Below are positions 43,560 through 52,484 of a stretch of 64,000 nucleotides of DNA, piece by piece; positions within the stretch are counted from its first letter, which is position 1, and each line of letters begins with the position of its first letter. The DNA is from Lachnospiraceae bacterium (GTDB lineage: Bacteria; Bacillota; Clostridia; Lachnospirales; Lachnospiraceae). Both the position numbers and the translations under genes were made by a program. The stretch spans positions 1-64,000 of the forward strand of contig FZRB01000023.1 of assembly GCA_900199595.1 (NCBI GenBank), given 5' to 3'. The notes under the pieces are model-generated. The model saw only the letters and a program-made list of their open reading frames with translations. It did not search any database and had not been told where the DNA came from.

Positions 43560-46229
43560 ATGAAAAAGCTTAGTATTGGAATTCTGGCGCATGTTGATGC
43601 GGGAAAGACTACTCTTACCGAAAGTATTCTCTATGATACGGGGATGATAAGGAGTCTCGGCAGGGTAGATAATGGTGATGCCTTTCTGGACACAGAAGTA
43701 CTGGAGAAAAAGAGAGGTGTTACGATTCTTTCCAAGCAGGCGATATGTATGCTGGACAGGGATAATAAACTGAATAAATCATCTGATGAGGTAAAGATTA
43801 CTATAATAGATACACCGGGACATACTGATTTTATCGGTGAAACGGAGCGCGCCCTGGCGGTTCTTGATATGGCTGTTCTACTTATCAGCGGACCGGATGG
43901 AGTTACTGCATCTACGAAACGACTGGTGGGAATGCTCAAAAGCTATAAGGTACCTTTCTATGTTTTTGTAAATAAGATGGATATGTGCCAGCGTTCTGAG
44001 GATGAGATGATAAATGAGCTCTCCCAGCAGCTGGGTGAAGGATATATAAACTATAACAGCTTCGAAGAGAACTTAGAGGAGATAGCCTCTCTGTCGGAGA
44101 GTACGATAGAGGAGTATTTTGAAAACGAAAACCTCTCGGAGGAAAGCATAAGAAGTCTTATCTTTTCCGGAAAGCTTCATCCTGTTGTTTTCGGTTCGGC
44201 TCTTAAGAATATCGGAGTAGACAGTCTTGTAGGCCTGATCACTGAATACATACCAGGGATAACTTATAAGAACAGCTTTTCAGCCAAGGTTTTCAAGGTG
44301 GGATATGAGGACGGACATAAGCTGACCTTTGCGAAAATAACCGGCGGTAGTATATCCGTAAGAAATGAGATAGATGACGAGAGACTGCGTGGTGAAAAGA
44401 TAAGTCAGATAAGAAGCTACAGTGGCGGCAAGTATGAGGCTGTGGATAAGGCTGAGGCAGGTGATACAGTTACATTTGTGGGGCTGGAGAGTACATTTGC
44501 GGGCATGGGCATCGGAGAAGAGTTCGATGAAGAACTTCCCATGAGCCAGCCGGTTCTTAGATACGAACTGGAGCTTCCTGCAGATGTTCCACTCAGAGTA
44601 TTTCTGCCGAAGCTTAAGGAACTGGCATCGGAGGATCCGCTGCTTCATCTTGAGGTAATGAATGAGGACAGAGTGAGCATTGCGGTTATGGGAGATTTTC
44701 AGATGGAGATTCTGAAAGAAACCATAAGTGAAAGATACGGCGTCTCGGTCCGATTTGTAAAGGGCAGTTTTGTATATAAAGAAACAATTAATTATCCAGT
44801 AATTGGTTACGGACATTTTGAACCCCTTCGTCATTATTCGGAGGTACAGATTCTTATGGAACCCCTTCCCCGTGGTATGGGAATTGAGATTGCCAGTGAT
44901 CTCAGCGTAAATGACCTGGAAATAAACTGGCAGAAAACCATCCTGTCGACTATTTCCGAACATCTTCCAACGGGTGTGCTGACGGGTTCGGCTCTTACAG
45001 ATATAAGATTTACCCTTATTTCCGGTAAGGCCCATCTGAAGCATACTGACAGTCAGGATTTTCGTGAGGCTGTAAGAAGGGCTGTACGTCAGGGTCTGAT
45101 GAAAACCGAAAGTGTCCTGCTGGAACCTTTGTATGATTTTGTGATAAGTCTTCCTACGGAAAGTGTGGGCAGGGCTATGACAGATATATCAGATATGGGT
45201 GGAAAATGTACTCTGGACACGGACGGAACTCTGAAGGGAAGTGCCCCTGCCAGATGCATATCCGATTATCAGACGAAGCTTACCCAGTATACCTCGGGAC
45301 AGGGAAGTATAGAGCTTAGATTTACAGGCTACTGCGACATGCCTGAGGATGTTATGGAAGAGGTAATAACCGAGAAGGGTTATAATCCTGATAATGATAA
45401 GGAAAATCCTTCGGGAAGTATATTTATAGATCATGGCGCAGGCTACTATGTGCCGTGGTTTGAATGCGAAGCTCTCATGCATCTTCCTTCCAGGGAAAGT
45501 GATTACCTGGATGTTAAGGAAGAAAGCGATGATGAGAGAATAGCCAGGGAGGCTGAGCAGATAAAACGGGCCAGGGACAGTGCAGCTAAGGGATCACTTG
45601 AAGAAGGACTTAAGGCTCTTGGTACCGATGAGATAGATGACATCCTGAGGAGTGCAACTCATTCCAATGCAGGAAAAGAAAACAGACGTACAAAACGTGT
45701 TTATCTCAGTAAGAGTTCCATTAAGGCTGAAAACAGATCTGCCACGCAGAGGAAGGCTACAGTAAGGCCGGCACTTCAGGAAAAAAAGAAATATCTTCTG
45801 GTGGATGGCTACAATATAATCCATGCCTGGTCTGAACTTAAATCCCTTCTTGATGATGATAAAGCAAGTAAGGACAGGCAGTCTCTAAGTCTTGAGTCTG
45901 CAAGATATAAGCTTCTTGATATTATGTCTGAGTATAAGGCGATGAAGGGAACAGAAGTGATAGTTGTCTTCGATGCTTATAACGTTAAGGGACATATTAC
46001 AGAGAAGATGGACTATATGGGAGTGCATGTGGTCTATACGAAGGAAGCTGAAACTGCAGATCAGTATATAGCGAGATTCACCATAGAGAATTCTAAGAAT
46101 CTTGATATAACAGTATCAACTTCAGATGGTCTGATACAGCTGATCATACGTGGTGAGAATTCGAAGATGCTCAGTGCAAGAGAACTGGAAGCAGACTATA
46201 AAACCCTTAGAGGATCGCTTGGAATATGA
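43560..46229 (+). CDS. TetM/EF-G-like translational GTPase fused to a YacP/Rae1-like NYN nuclease domain
   Basis: This 889-residue fusion has, in residues 1 to about 650, a ribosomal-protection/EF-G-like GTPase with G1 AHVDAGKTT, G3 DTPGH, G4 NKMD and the later EF-G domains. A charged linker of about 80 residues precedes a C-terminal NYN (PIN-like) domain at about 735-885, with acidic active-site candidates in LLVDGYNIIHAW, VVFDAYN and STSDGL. B. subtilis YacP (Rae1) is a ribosome-associated mRNA endonuclease. The fusion suggests a factor that both enters the A site and cuts mRNA. ATG 43560 gives the standard MKKLSIGILAHVDAGKTT start. Antibiotic resistance is not implied. Confidence 0.88.
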   Translation: MKKLSIGILAHVDAGKTTLTESILYDTGMIRSLGRVDNGDAFLDTEVLEKKRGVTILSKQAICMLDRDNKLNKSSDEVKITIIDTPGHTDFIGETERALAVLDMAVLLISGPDGVTASTKRLVGMLKSYKVPFYVFVNKMDMCQRSEDEMINELSQQLGEGYINYNSFEENLEEIASLSESTIEEYFENENLSEESIRSLIFSGKLHPVVFGSALKNIGVDSLVGLITEYIPGITYKNSFSAKVFKVGYEDGHKLTFAKITGGSISVRNEIDDERLRGEKISQIRSYSGGKYEAVDKAEAGDTVTFVGLESTFAGMGIGEEFDEELPMSQPVLRYELELPADVPLRVFLPKLKELASEDPLLHLEVMNEDRVSIAVMGDFQMEILKETISERYGVSVRFVKGSFVYKETINYPVIGYGHFEPLRHYSEVQILMEPLPRGMGIEIASDLSVNDLEINWQKTILSTISEHLPTGVLTGSALTDIRFTLISGKAHLKHTDSQDFREAVRRAVRQGLMKTESVLLEPLYDFVISLPTESVGRAMTDISDMGGKCTLDTDGTLKGSAPARCISDYQTKLTQYTSGQGSIELRFTGYCDMPEDVMEEVITEKGYNPDNDKENPSGSIFIDHGAGYYVPWFECEALMHLPSRESDYLDVKEESDDERIAREAEQIKRARDSAAKGSLEEGLKALGTDEIDDILRSATHSNAGKENRRTKRVYLSKSSIKAENRSATQRKATVRPALQEKKKYLLVDGYNIIHAWSELKSLLDDDKASKDRQSLSLESARYKLLDIMSEYKAMKGTEVIVVFDAYNVKGHITEKMDYMGVHVVYTKEAETADQYIARFTIENSKNLDITVSTSDGLIQLIIRGENSKMLSARELEADYKTLRGSLGI

Positions 46230-46540
46230 AAAAATATATTTACATAGCTTTGATGCTTCTATTAGTTGCAGCATGCATGGTTACAGGCTGCAGCAAAGAA
46301 GAGGCGGCAAAAGAAGAAAAGAAAATAGCATATCTTTATATGCCTTCGCTGGAAGGTATGATGGAAGAAGAAGCAAAGGGTAAGCTTGATGAAATGGGCT
46401 TCTATAATTATCTGGTGGAGTATGAAGAATCATCTGCCGTGGAAGTGGGAAGAGTAATCAGACAGAGTATCCCGGAGCATACAACTGTAGGTACGGATTA
46501 TGAAATAAAAGTGTGGATATGCAGTAAAGAAGGCAGGTGA
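46226..46540 (+). CDS. small PASTA-domain lipoprotein
   Basis: This 104-residue protein has a signal peptide and lipobox VTGC (C22), then a single PASTA-like domain (MPSLEGMMEEEAKGKLDEMG, with IRQSIPEHTTVGTDYEI). PASTA domains bind peptidoglycan or muropeptides. The gene overlaps the upstream fusion GTPase by 4 bases, which implies co-translation although the functions look unrelated. It could be a wall-sensing accessory to a PASTA kinase encoded elsewhere. Confidence 0.75.
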   Translation: MKKYIYIALMLLLVAACMVTGCSKEEAAKEEKKIAYLYMPSLEGMMEEEAKGKLDEMGFYNYLVEYEESSAVEVGRVIRQSIPEHTTVGTDYEIKVWICSKEGR

Positions 46541-46574
46541 TAAATTAAAGAAATTAAGTGATTAATTAAACAGA

Positions 46575-46602
46575 TTGAATAATCCGGTAGAAATGATACA
46601 AT
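46575..46602 (+). promoter_or_regulatory. extended -10 promoter before the glycerol-1-phosphate dehydrogenase gene
   Basis: TTGAAT at 46575-46580 and TACAAT at 46597-46602 are 16 bases apart, with a TG one base upstream of the -10 hexamer (TGATACAAT). The leader of about 90 bases that follows contains TGTCAT/GACGTC half-palindromes and ends in AAGGAGGAG. Confidence 0.55.
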
Positions 46603-46698
46603 AAGGATTGCGATAAATTCGTAGTAAATGGAACAATCCGTATGTCATAGAAAGATGTCATAAAAAAGACGTCAGAAACAATAAGGAGGAGAAGTAGT

Positions 46699-47769
46699 AT
46701 GCATCAGTTCAGATTACCTTATCATCTGATTGTAGATGACGGTATATTCGGACGTATTCCGGCAGTTATGGGAGATGTGATTCCGGATATTGATAAGAAA
46801 AAAACAATAATAGTTACAGAGGAGAATCTGAAGAATATCTTCGGTTCCATCCTGGAAGGAATAGAGAAGAGCTTTCCTAACAGCGAGATGTATCTGATCC
46901 AGAAGGCATCTTATGATAATGCGGTTGCTCTGGCTAAGTATATCACAATGAATGATATTAAGGTTGTGATCGGTTTCGGTGGCGGAACTGTTCTTGATCT
47001 TGCCAAGTTTGCTGCTTTTGTAAGTAAGGCTCAGCTTATATCACTTCCTACTACTCTCAGTAATGACAGTCTGGCTTCGCCGGTTGCTGTTCTTGGTACA
47101 GAGGGTAAGGCAAGAAAGACATTTAAATGTACTATACCTGATGCTATTCTGGTAGATGCAAGTGTTATCGCCGGTGCACCGAAGAGACAGCTTCTTTCGG
47201 GAGTAGGTGATACCATCAGCAAGTATACAGCTCTTAATGACTGGAAGATAGCACATACTGCAGGCAGGGACTATGTAGATGACTTTGCATATATGATATC
47301 CAAGATGGCATTTAACTCTATAGCATACAATGATATGAAGGAGCTTATGAGCATCGACTTTATAAAGAGACTTACTCAGGCTCTCGTTATGGGTGGACTT
47401 GCAATGGAGATAGCAGGAACTTCACGTCCAAGCAGTGGTTCAGAGCATCTGTTCTGTCATGCGCTGGAGGAAAAATTTGCAGAAGAGGTAAATGTACCTC
47501 ATGGAATAGCAGTTGCCATGGGAAGCTACGGAGCCTGTAAATTCCAGAACAGAAACATAGCCAAGATAACAAGAATCATCAAAGAATATGATATCCCTGT
47601 AGTGCCTTCCGACTGGAAGATCACAGAGGAGATATTTATAAAAGCATGGCAGGGAGCGGCTGCCAGCCGTCCCGACAGATACACCATCCTGAATGAAACA
47701 GACCTTTCTGATGATGTACTCAGAAAGCTCTATTATGAGATGGAAGATGTATTTGCAAACCTGAACTAA
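46699..47769 (+). CDS. sn-glycerol-1-phosphate dehydrogenase (AraM/EgsA-like)
   Basis: This 356-residue member of the iron-containing alcohol dehydrogenase/dehydroquinate-synthase-like fold has the NAD-binding GFGGGTVLDLAKF, LPTTLSNDSLASPVAV, and metal ligands in SGSEHLFCHALE and VPHGIAVAMG. The LSNDSLASP pattern matches glycerol-1-phosphate dehydrogenases (archaeal EgsA, bacterial AraM), which reduce dihydroxyacetone phosphate. In Bacillus the product serves heptaprenylglyceryl phosphate synthesis. No partner prenyltransferase is in the window. It converges on birA with a 4-base overlap. Confidence 0.85.
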   Translation: MHQFRLPYHLIVDDGIFGRIPAVMGDVIPDIDKKKTIIVTEENLKNIFGSILEGIEKSFPNSEMYLIQKASYDNAVALAKYITMNDIKVVIGFGGGTVLDLAKFAAFVSKAQLISLPTTLSNDSLASPVAVLGTEGKARKTFKCTIPDAILVDASVIAGAPKRQLLSGVGDTISKYTALNDWKIAHTAGRDYVDDFAYMISKMAFNSIAYNDMKELMSIDFIKRLTQALVMGGLAMEIAGTSRPSSGSEHLFCHALEEKFAEEVNVPHGIAVAMGSYGACKFQNRNIAKITRIIKEYDIPVVPSDWKITEEIFIKAWQGAAASRPDRYTILNETDLSDDVLRKLYYEMEDVFANLN

Positions 47770-48626
47770 ACATACCCATAGATTCCACGGACGGATACTT
47801 CGCCGCTGGATATAGATGATATATGACCGGAGCTGTTCTCAATGAGAAGGGCTCCGTTTGATTTTATGCCCCGACATATATAAGAGTTTTCGGATGTTTT
47901 GACTATACCTGAATCTAATGAGGAACCGGTGCTGCTGTTGTCAATGATAACGACTTCGTTATTCATGCTGACAAGCATATCATTATATCTGTCTACGACA
48001 AAATCAAGACTCTGTTTTATTTCGTATTCGGAAATCAGATCAGAAAGTTTTCTGATTATAAGATAAACAAGTGTCTCACGGGACCAGTTTTCTCCGGTTT
48101 CTATCAGAAGTGAGGTTGCCTTATCACTGAGTGAGTCATCGAAAGACTCGGTGTTAACATTTATTCCGATTCCACAGATAACATAGTTTGGCGCAATCAG
48201 TTCAGTAAGTATTCCACATACCTTTTTCCTGTTAATTATTATGTCATTTGGCCATTTGATCTGCACATGAGCTTTTTTCAGTTTATGCCTTTCGGAGTAT
48301 TCTTTTATGGCATCAGCTACCGCTATTGATGAAAGTAGAGTAACTCCGGAAATAGCTTCCGAAGATAGCTTTGGCATAAAAAGATAAGACATCCATATGC
48401 CTGCTTCACTTTCAGATTCCCAGGTTCTTCCTGATCTTCCGCGTCCTGCAGTCTGGATGTCGGCAATATATAAAGACGGGATATTATTTTCTATCCAGTC
48501 TTTATCTTCTATATAAGAGCGGATATCCTCCTTGGCTCTTAAATTTGTTGAATCAGTTTTTTGAAATTCATTTATAGTTTTTATTGCATCGATATTATAT
48601 AAGGCTTTAAGTGATGAAGTATTCAT
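47766..48626 (-). CDS. birA: biotin--[acetyl-CoA-carboxylase] ligase, no repressor domain
   Basis: This 286-residue protein has the biotinyl-AMP loop AGRGRSGRTWES, the KWPNDIIINRKKVCGIL motif with the catalytic lysine, and the C-terminal SH3-like domain (RGIKSNGALLIENSSG). It attaches biotin to carboxylase subunits. The N-terminal helix-turn-helix of bifunctional BirA proteins is absent: only about 20 residues precede the ligase core, so it should not act as a repressor. It overlaps the YcxB-like gene by 4 bases in a two-gene minus-strand operon. Confidence 0.9.
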   Translation of the reverse strand: MNTSSLKALYNIDAIKTINEFQKTDSTNLRAKEDIRSYIEDKDWIENNIPSLYIADIQTAGRGRSGRTWESESEAGIWMSYLFMPKLSSEAISGVTLLSSIAVADAIKEYSERHKLKKAHVQIKWPNDIIINRKKVCGILTELIAPNYVICGIGINVNTESFDDSLSDKATSLLIETGENWSRETLVYLIIRKLSDLISEYEIKQSLDFVVDRYNDMLVSMNNEVVIIDNSSTGSSLDSGIVKTSENSYICRGIKSNGALLIENSSGHISSISSGEVSVRGIYGYV

Positions 48627-49114
48627 GAGTTTTCCTTATCGTCCTTTTTTTCTTCGATATCAAGCTCCAATGTTTTTGTAGTGACTCTCTCGTTAAGGAA
48701 CATGTATATCTTGTCCGCAACCTCCTTTTTATAGGAAAATGGAAGCAGATACTGCTTTTTCCCGATGGTAATCTGAATCATGCTGTAGAAAAGATCATTC
48801 TCCGGAATTATCTGATTCAGATCACCGATTTCGTCATAGGTATGTCTCTTATCACCGTATCTGGTATGAATTACAAAATCATCCTGGTTAAATTCGTAAT
48901 CTATATCATATGCAGCACTTCTGAAAGAATTGAAGAAAAGATAAAAACCATACAGGCACAGAATAAATGCGATAAAGGTTCCTATCTTATATCCCCGTCC
49001 ATAGCCCATTATAAAAGCAATTATCTGAGACATACAAACCAGTATGGTAACGAAACCGACAATTCTGAGAGTGTAACGGGTTCTTTTTCTTTTTTTAACA
49101 TGATAGTTTAACAT
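48623..49114 (-). CDS. YcxB-like small membrane protein
   Basis: This 163-residue protein has a basic N-terminus, two membrane helices (about 14-35 and 41-62), and a cytoplasmic PH-like domain with YEFNQDDFVIHTRYGDKRH and ISFSYKK-type strands (LPFSYKKEVADKIYMFLNE). The pattern fits the YcxB family, whose role is unknown. It is co-transcribed with birA by a 4-base overlap. The assignment is moderate, as the family is defined only by short weak motifs. Confidence 0.6.
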   Translation of the reverse strand: MLNYHVKKRKRTRYTLRIVGFVTILVCMSQIIAFIMGYGRGYKIGTFIAFILCLYGFYLFFNSFRSAAYDIDYEFNQDDFVIHTRYGDKRHTYDEIGDLNQIIPENDLFYSMIQITIGKKQYLLPFSYKKEVADKIYMFLNERVTTKTLELDIEEKKDDKENS

Positions 49115-49182
49115 AGGAACTCCTGGCTGGTCATGTAATAGCTGAACAGATACAAATTGTTTTAATTAAATACTTATGATAT

Positions 49183-49232
49183 TATAATCAAGTGAGTCAA
49201 GCGAGTCAATGGTGATGGCTCTTTTTGACTCA
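49183..49232 (+). promoter_or_regulatory. -10 box and inverted repeat in the dtd leader
   Basis: TATAAT at 49183-49188 is followed by TGAGTCAA (49193-49200) pairing with TTGACTCA (49225-49232). A second GAGTCAA lies just after the first. A transcript from this promoter would begin within the left arm, so the repeat is either an operator or a 5' hairpin. Confidence 0.4.
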
Positions 49233-49267
49233 TTTAGATGTATTATAGAAGGCGAGGAAAGATTGTT

Positions 49268-49726
49268 ATGAAATTTCTGATTCAAAGAGTAAACAGCGCA
49301 TGCGTTACAGTTGAAAACGAAATAATTGGAAGTATAGATAAAGGTTTTTTTGTTCTGATCGGAGTAAATGAGGATGATACAAAAGAAATAGCAGATAAAA
49401 TGATTCGAAAGCTGATGGGACTCAGGATATTTGCAGACGATGAAGGAAAGACCAATCTCAGTATAAATGATGTTGGAGGCAGTCTTCTTCTGGTTTCTCA
49501 GTTCACTCTTTATGCTGACTGTCGAAAGGGAAATCGTCCTTCCTTTATTAAGTCCGGTTCACCTCAGCATGCTGAGGAAATATATGATTATATAGTAGAT
49601 TCCTGCAGAAGGCAGACTGCCGGTACAGAGATAAAGGTTGAGACAGGAAGCTTTGGTGCTGACATGACCTGCAGTATCGTAAATGATGGACCTTTTACTA
49701 TAGATCTGGATAGTGAAGAATTGTAA
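49268..49726 (+). CDS. dtd: D-aminoacyl-tRNA deacylase
   Basis: This 152-residue protein has the DTD motifs [20 protein letters not shown] (SQxT) and the C-terminal NDGPFTID (Gly-Pro), both essential in the family. It removes D-amino acids mischarged on tRNA. ATG 49268, 7 bases after GAGGAAA, gives the standard start MKFLIQRV. An upstream in-frame start at 49238 would add ten atypical residues and is rejected. Confidence 0.95.
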   Translation: MKFLIQRVNSACVTVENEIIGSIDKGFFVLIGVNEDDTKEIADKMIRKLMGLRIFADDEGKTNLSINDVGGSLLLVSQFTLYADCRKGNRPSFIKSGSPQHAEEIYDYIVDSCRRQTAGTEIKVETGSFGADMTCSIVNDGPFTIDLDSEEL

Positions 49727-49858
49727 TGATTCTGATAAAATAGATACAAAAACGATATATTAGTGAGTTATATAACTATATGATATAAATGTAAAAAGTC
49801 AAAATGCGTATGTCCTATATACAGAATCTTGAAAAAATGAGATAAATGGGAGGTTACT

Positions 49859-51331
49859 ATGAGGAGAAAATCTATAAGAGCTATTTCATTTTTAGCAGCA
49901 CTTATGATGGCAGCATCTCTTTCAGCATGCGGAACTTCTTCAGGTAATAACGAAGCGACAGAGGCGGCTACAGATGGAGCTGCGGAAACAGTAACAGAGG
50001 CAGCGACAGTTGAGGAAACTGTTGATACAAGTGCTACAGATGTTTCGGAGGATGAAGTTGAGGTTCCGGCAGGATATCATCTGGTGTGGCATGATGAGTT
50101 CAATGGAACAGAACTTAATGAAGAGGACTGGAACCGCGAAGAGCATGAGGTGGGCTGGGTTAACAATGAGCTTCAGGAATATATTCCCAGCGATGAATAT
50201 GCCTATGTAAAGGATGGAGAGCTGGTTATCCAGCCGACAAAGGTTGAAGAAAATGGCAAGGTTTCTTACATTTCCGGACGTGTAAACACGCAGAACAAGC
50301 ATGATGTGAAGTATGGCTGGTTTGAGGCTAGACTTAAGGTGCCTCAGGGCAAGGGCTTCCTTCCTGCATTCTGGATGATGCCTCATGATGAGCAGTACTA
50401 TGGCCAGTGGCCTAAGTGCGGTGAGATAGATATCATGGAGGTTCTGGGTGATAATATTACCATGAATTACGGAACCCTTCATTATGGAGAACCTCATAAG
50501 CAGAATCAGGGTTCTTACACACTTGCAAGCGGTGATTTCGCAAATGAGTATCATACATTTGCCATTGACTGGGAGCCGGGGGTTATCAAATGGTATGTGG
50601 ATGGACAGCAGTATTATGAGACAAGCGACTGGTTCACAGCAGTAGACGGTGAAGAGGAAAAACCTTATCCAGCACCTTTTGATCAGCCATTCCATGTTAT
50701 ACTTAACGTGGCTGTCGGCGGAGACTGGCCGGGTTCACCTGATGATTCGACTCCATTTGATGAGAAAGGAGCCATGAAGGTTGATTATGTTCGTATCTTC
50801 CAGAAGGAAAGTTACGATGAAAATGTAGAGAAGCCGGTGGAAGTTCTTGAGATGAGAGAACCGGATGAGACAGGAAACTTTGTATATAATTCAGACTTTT
50901 CTGAGGCAGAGGATCTGACGGATGATGAGAACTGGAAGTTCCTTCAGCTGAACGGAGGAAAAGGCGCTGCTGAGATAAAAGATAATGAAATTATCATCAC
51001 TACCGAGGACTTCGGTACTGAGGAATATTCCATCCAGCTGGTACAGCCTAAGATGCCTATGGAGCAGGGCAGCAAATATAAGTTCTCTTTTGAGGCTTAC
51101 GCTGAAGAGGACAGACAGATGAAGCCTGCTATCACAGCTCCTGATGAAAACTGGATCAGATACTTCCCGGATACACCAATTGATCTGACAGCAGACTGGC
51201 AGACCTTTGAGTTTGAATTCGAGATGAAGGATAAGAGCGATGATAACGGACGTGTTGAGTTCAACATGGGTAATCAGGGCTCAAAGGGAACTATTCATAT
51301 AAGAAATGTCAGAGTTGAGAAAATAGACTAA
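49859..51331 (+). CDS. GH16 endo-beta-glucanase lipoprotein with CBM4/9-like module
   Basis: This 490-residue lipoprotein has the lipobox LSAC (C24), a Thr/Glu-rich linker, and a GH16 jelly roll over about 70-320 with the catalytic pattern GEIDIMEVLGD (E189, D191, E194). A carbohydrate-binding beta-sandwich of the CBM4/9 type covers about 340-490 (NFVYNSDFSEAEDLTDDENW). The ExDxxE form is typical of lichenases/laminarinases acting on mixed-linkage or beta-1,3-glucans. It likely acts at the surface. The intracellular GH5 gene next to it would finish the released oligosaccharides. Confidence 0.92.
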   Translation: MRRKSIRAISFLAALMMAASLSACGTSSGNNEATEAATDGAAETVTEAATVEETVDTSATDVSEDEVEVPAGYHLVWHDEFNGTELNEEDWNREEHEVGWVNNELQEYIPSDEYAYVKDGELVIQPTKVEENGKVSYISGRVNTQNKHDVKYGWFEARLKVPQGKGFLPAFWMMPHDEQYYGQWPKCGEIDIMEVLGDNITMNYGTLHYGEPHKQNQGSYTLASGDFANEYHTFAIDWEPGVIKWYVDGQQYYETSDWFTAVDGEEEKPYPAPFDQPFHVILNVAVGGDWPGSPDDSTPFDEKGAMKVDYVRIFQKESYDENVEKPVEVLEMREPDETGNFVYNSDFSEAEDLTDDENWKFLQLNGGKGAAEIKDNEIIITTEDFGTEEYSIQLVQPKMPMEQGSKYKFSFEAYAEEDRQMKPAITAPDENWIRYFPDTPIDLTADWQTFEFEFEMKDKSDDNGRVEFNMGNQGSKGTIHIRNVRVEKID

Positions 51332-51380
51332 GTAAATCAAAGCATTCTGAGTACAGCGAATAATAGAAAAGGAGAAGGGT

Positions 51381-52409
51381 ATGAAACAACTGACGGGCTA
51401 CATGCATGGTATAAATCTTGGGGGATGGCTTTCACAATGTGACCATACAAAAGAGAGATATGATAATTTTATAGTTAAAGAAGACATAGCAACCATTAAG
51501 GACTGGGGACTTGATCATATAAGAGTGCCTATTGACTATAATCTTGTAGAGGATAATAAAGGAAACTATCTGGAAGATGGTTTTAAATATCTTGATAAGG
51601 TTATAGACTGGGCAGGAGAATACGGACTGAATATGATTCTTGATCTTCACAAGACCTTTGGTTTCAGCTTTGACAGTGGTGAACAGGAAGAAGGCTTCTT
51701 TGATAATAAAAGCTATCAGGAAAGATTTTACAGACTTTGGGAAGAGATGGCAAAGAGGTATGGAAAAAACTCTGATAGAATGTGTTTTGAGATACTTAAT
51801 GAGGTTACAGATAAAGAGTTTTGTGAAAGATGGAACAGGATATCCAATGAATGTATCAAAAGGATCAGGGTGTATGCTCCTGATATAAAAATACTTATCG
51901 GCGGTTATTACAATAACAGTATAGAAGCACTTAAGGATCTTGATATGCCGGCTGATGAAAATATAATATATAATTTCCACTGCTACGAGCCGCTTGTTTT
52001 CACACATCAGGGCGGCTACTGGGTTGATGGAATGGATACGTCCTTCAGGATGCCGTTTGATTCAACCTATAAGCAGTATAATGAATATACAGACCAATAT
52101 CTTGACAGATATGCAGAGGATATTTCCGGCTTTGATATGGATAAGCCTATGGGTGTGGAATATTTCGAAAAAATGATAGGTGAAGCTGTCAGAGTTGCTT
52201 CTGAAAGAGATGTTGCGCTTTATTGTGGTGAATATGGCGTGATAAATCTTGCGACTGCAGAAGACAGTCTTAAATGGTATAAGATGATCTGCTCTGTTTT
52301 TGATAAGTATGGAATAGGAAGAGCAGCCTGGACATATAAGGAAATGGATTTCGGTCTGGTGGATGAACATATGAAGCCTGTTATAGATGAATTGTTGACA
52401 GTATTATAG
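51381..52409 (+). CDS. GH5 beta-glucosidase/cellodextrinase-type enzyme
   Basis: This 342-residue GH5 barrel lacks a signal peptide. INLGGWLSQ, DHIRVPIDYN and LDLHKT are family segments, the acid/base is E141 in FEILNEVTD, and the nucleophile is E284 in YCGEYGV. It is probably cytoplasmic and hydrolyses short beta-glucans taken up after GH16 action. AAAGGAGAAGG precedes the ATG. Whether it is an exo-glucanase or a beta-glucosidase cannot be read from sequence. Confidence 0.88.
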   Translation: MKQLTGYMHGINLGGWLSQCDHTKERYDNFIVKEDIATIKDWGLDHIRVPIDYNLVEDNKGNYLEDGFKYLDKVIDWAGEYGLNMILDLHKTFGFSFDSGEQEEGFFDNKSYQERFYRLWEEMAKRYGKNSDRMCFEILNEVTDKEFCERWNRISNECIKRIRVYAPDIKILIGGYYNNSIEALKDLDMPADENIIYNFHCYEPLVFTHQGGYWVDGMDTSFRMPFDSTYKQYNEYTDQYLDRYAEDISGFDMDKPMGVEYFEKMIGEAVRVASERDVALYCGEYGVINLATAEDSLKWYKMICSVFDKYGIGRAAWTYKEMDFGLVDEHMKPVIDELLTVL

Positions 52410-52421
52410 AAATAAAAGTAT

Positions 52422-52459
52422 AATAGCGCTGTTCGAATTTATATTTGGGCGGCGCTATT
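52422..52459 (+). terminator. hairpin terminator after GH5
   Basis: AATAGCGC (52422-52429) pairs with GCGCTATT (52452-52459), followed by TAGTTATT. The stem is clear but the loop is long (22 bases) and the T-tract weak. Confidence 0.5.
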
Positions 52460-52484
52460 TAGTTATTAAAACAGAGGAATCAGA

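Noticed and set aside
43560-46229. tetracycline resistance determinant
   Set aside because: The GTPase core resembles ribosomal protection proteins, but the nuclease fusion, context and absence of mobile-element signs point to a native translation factor.
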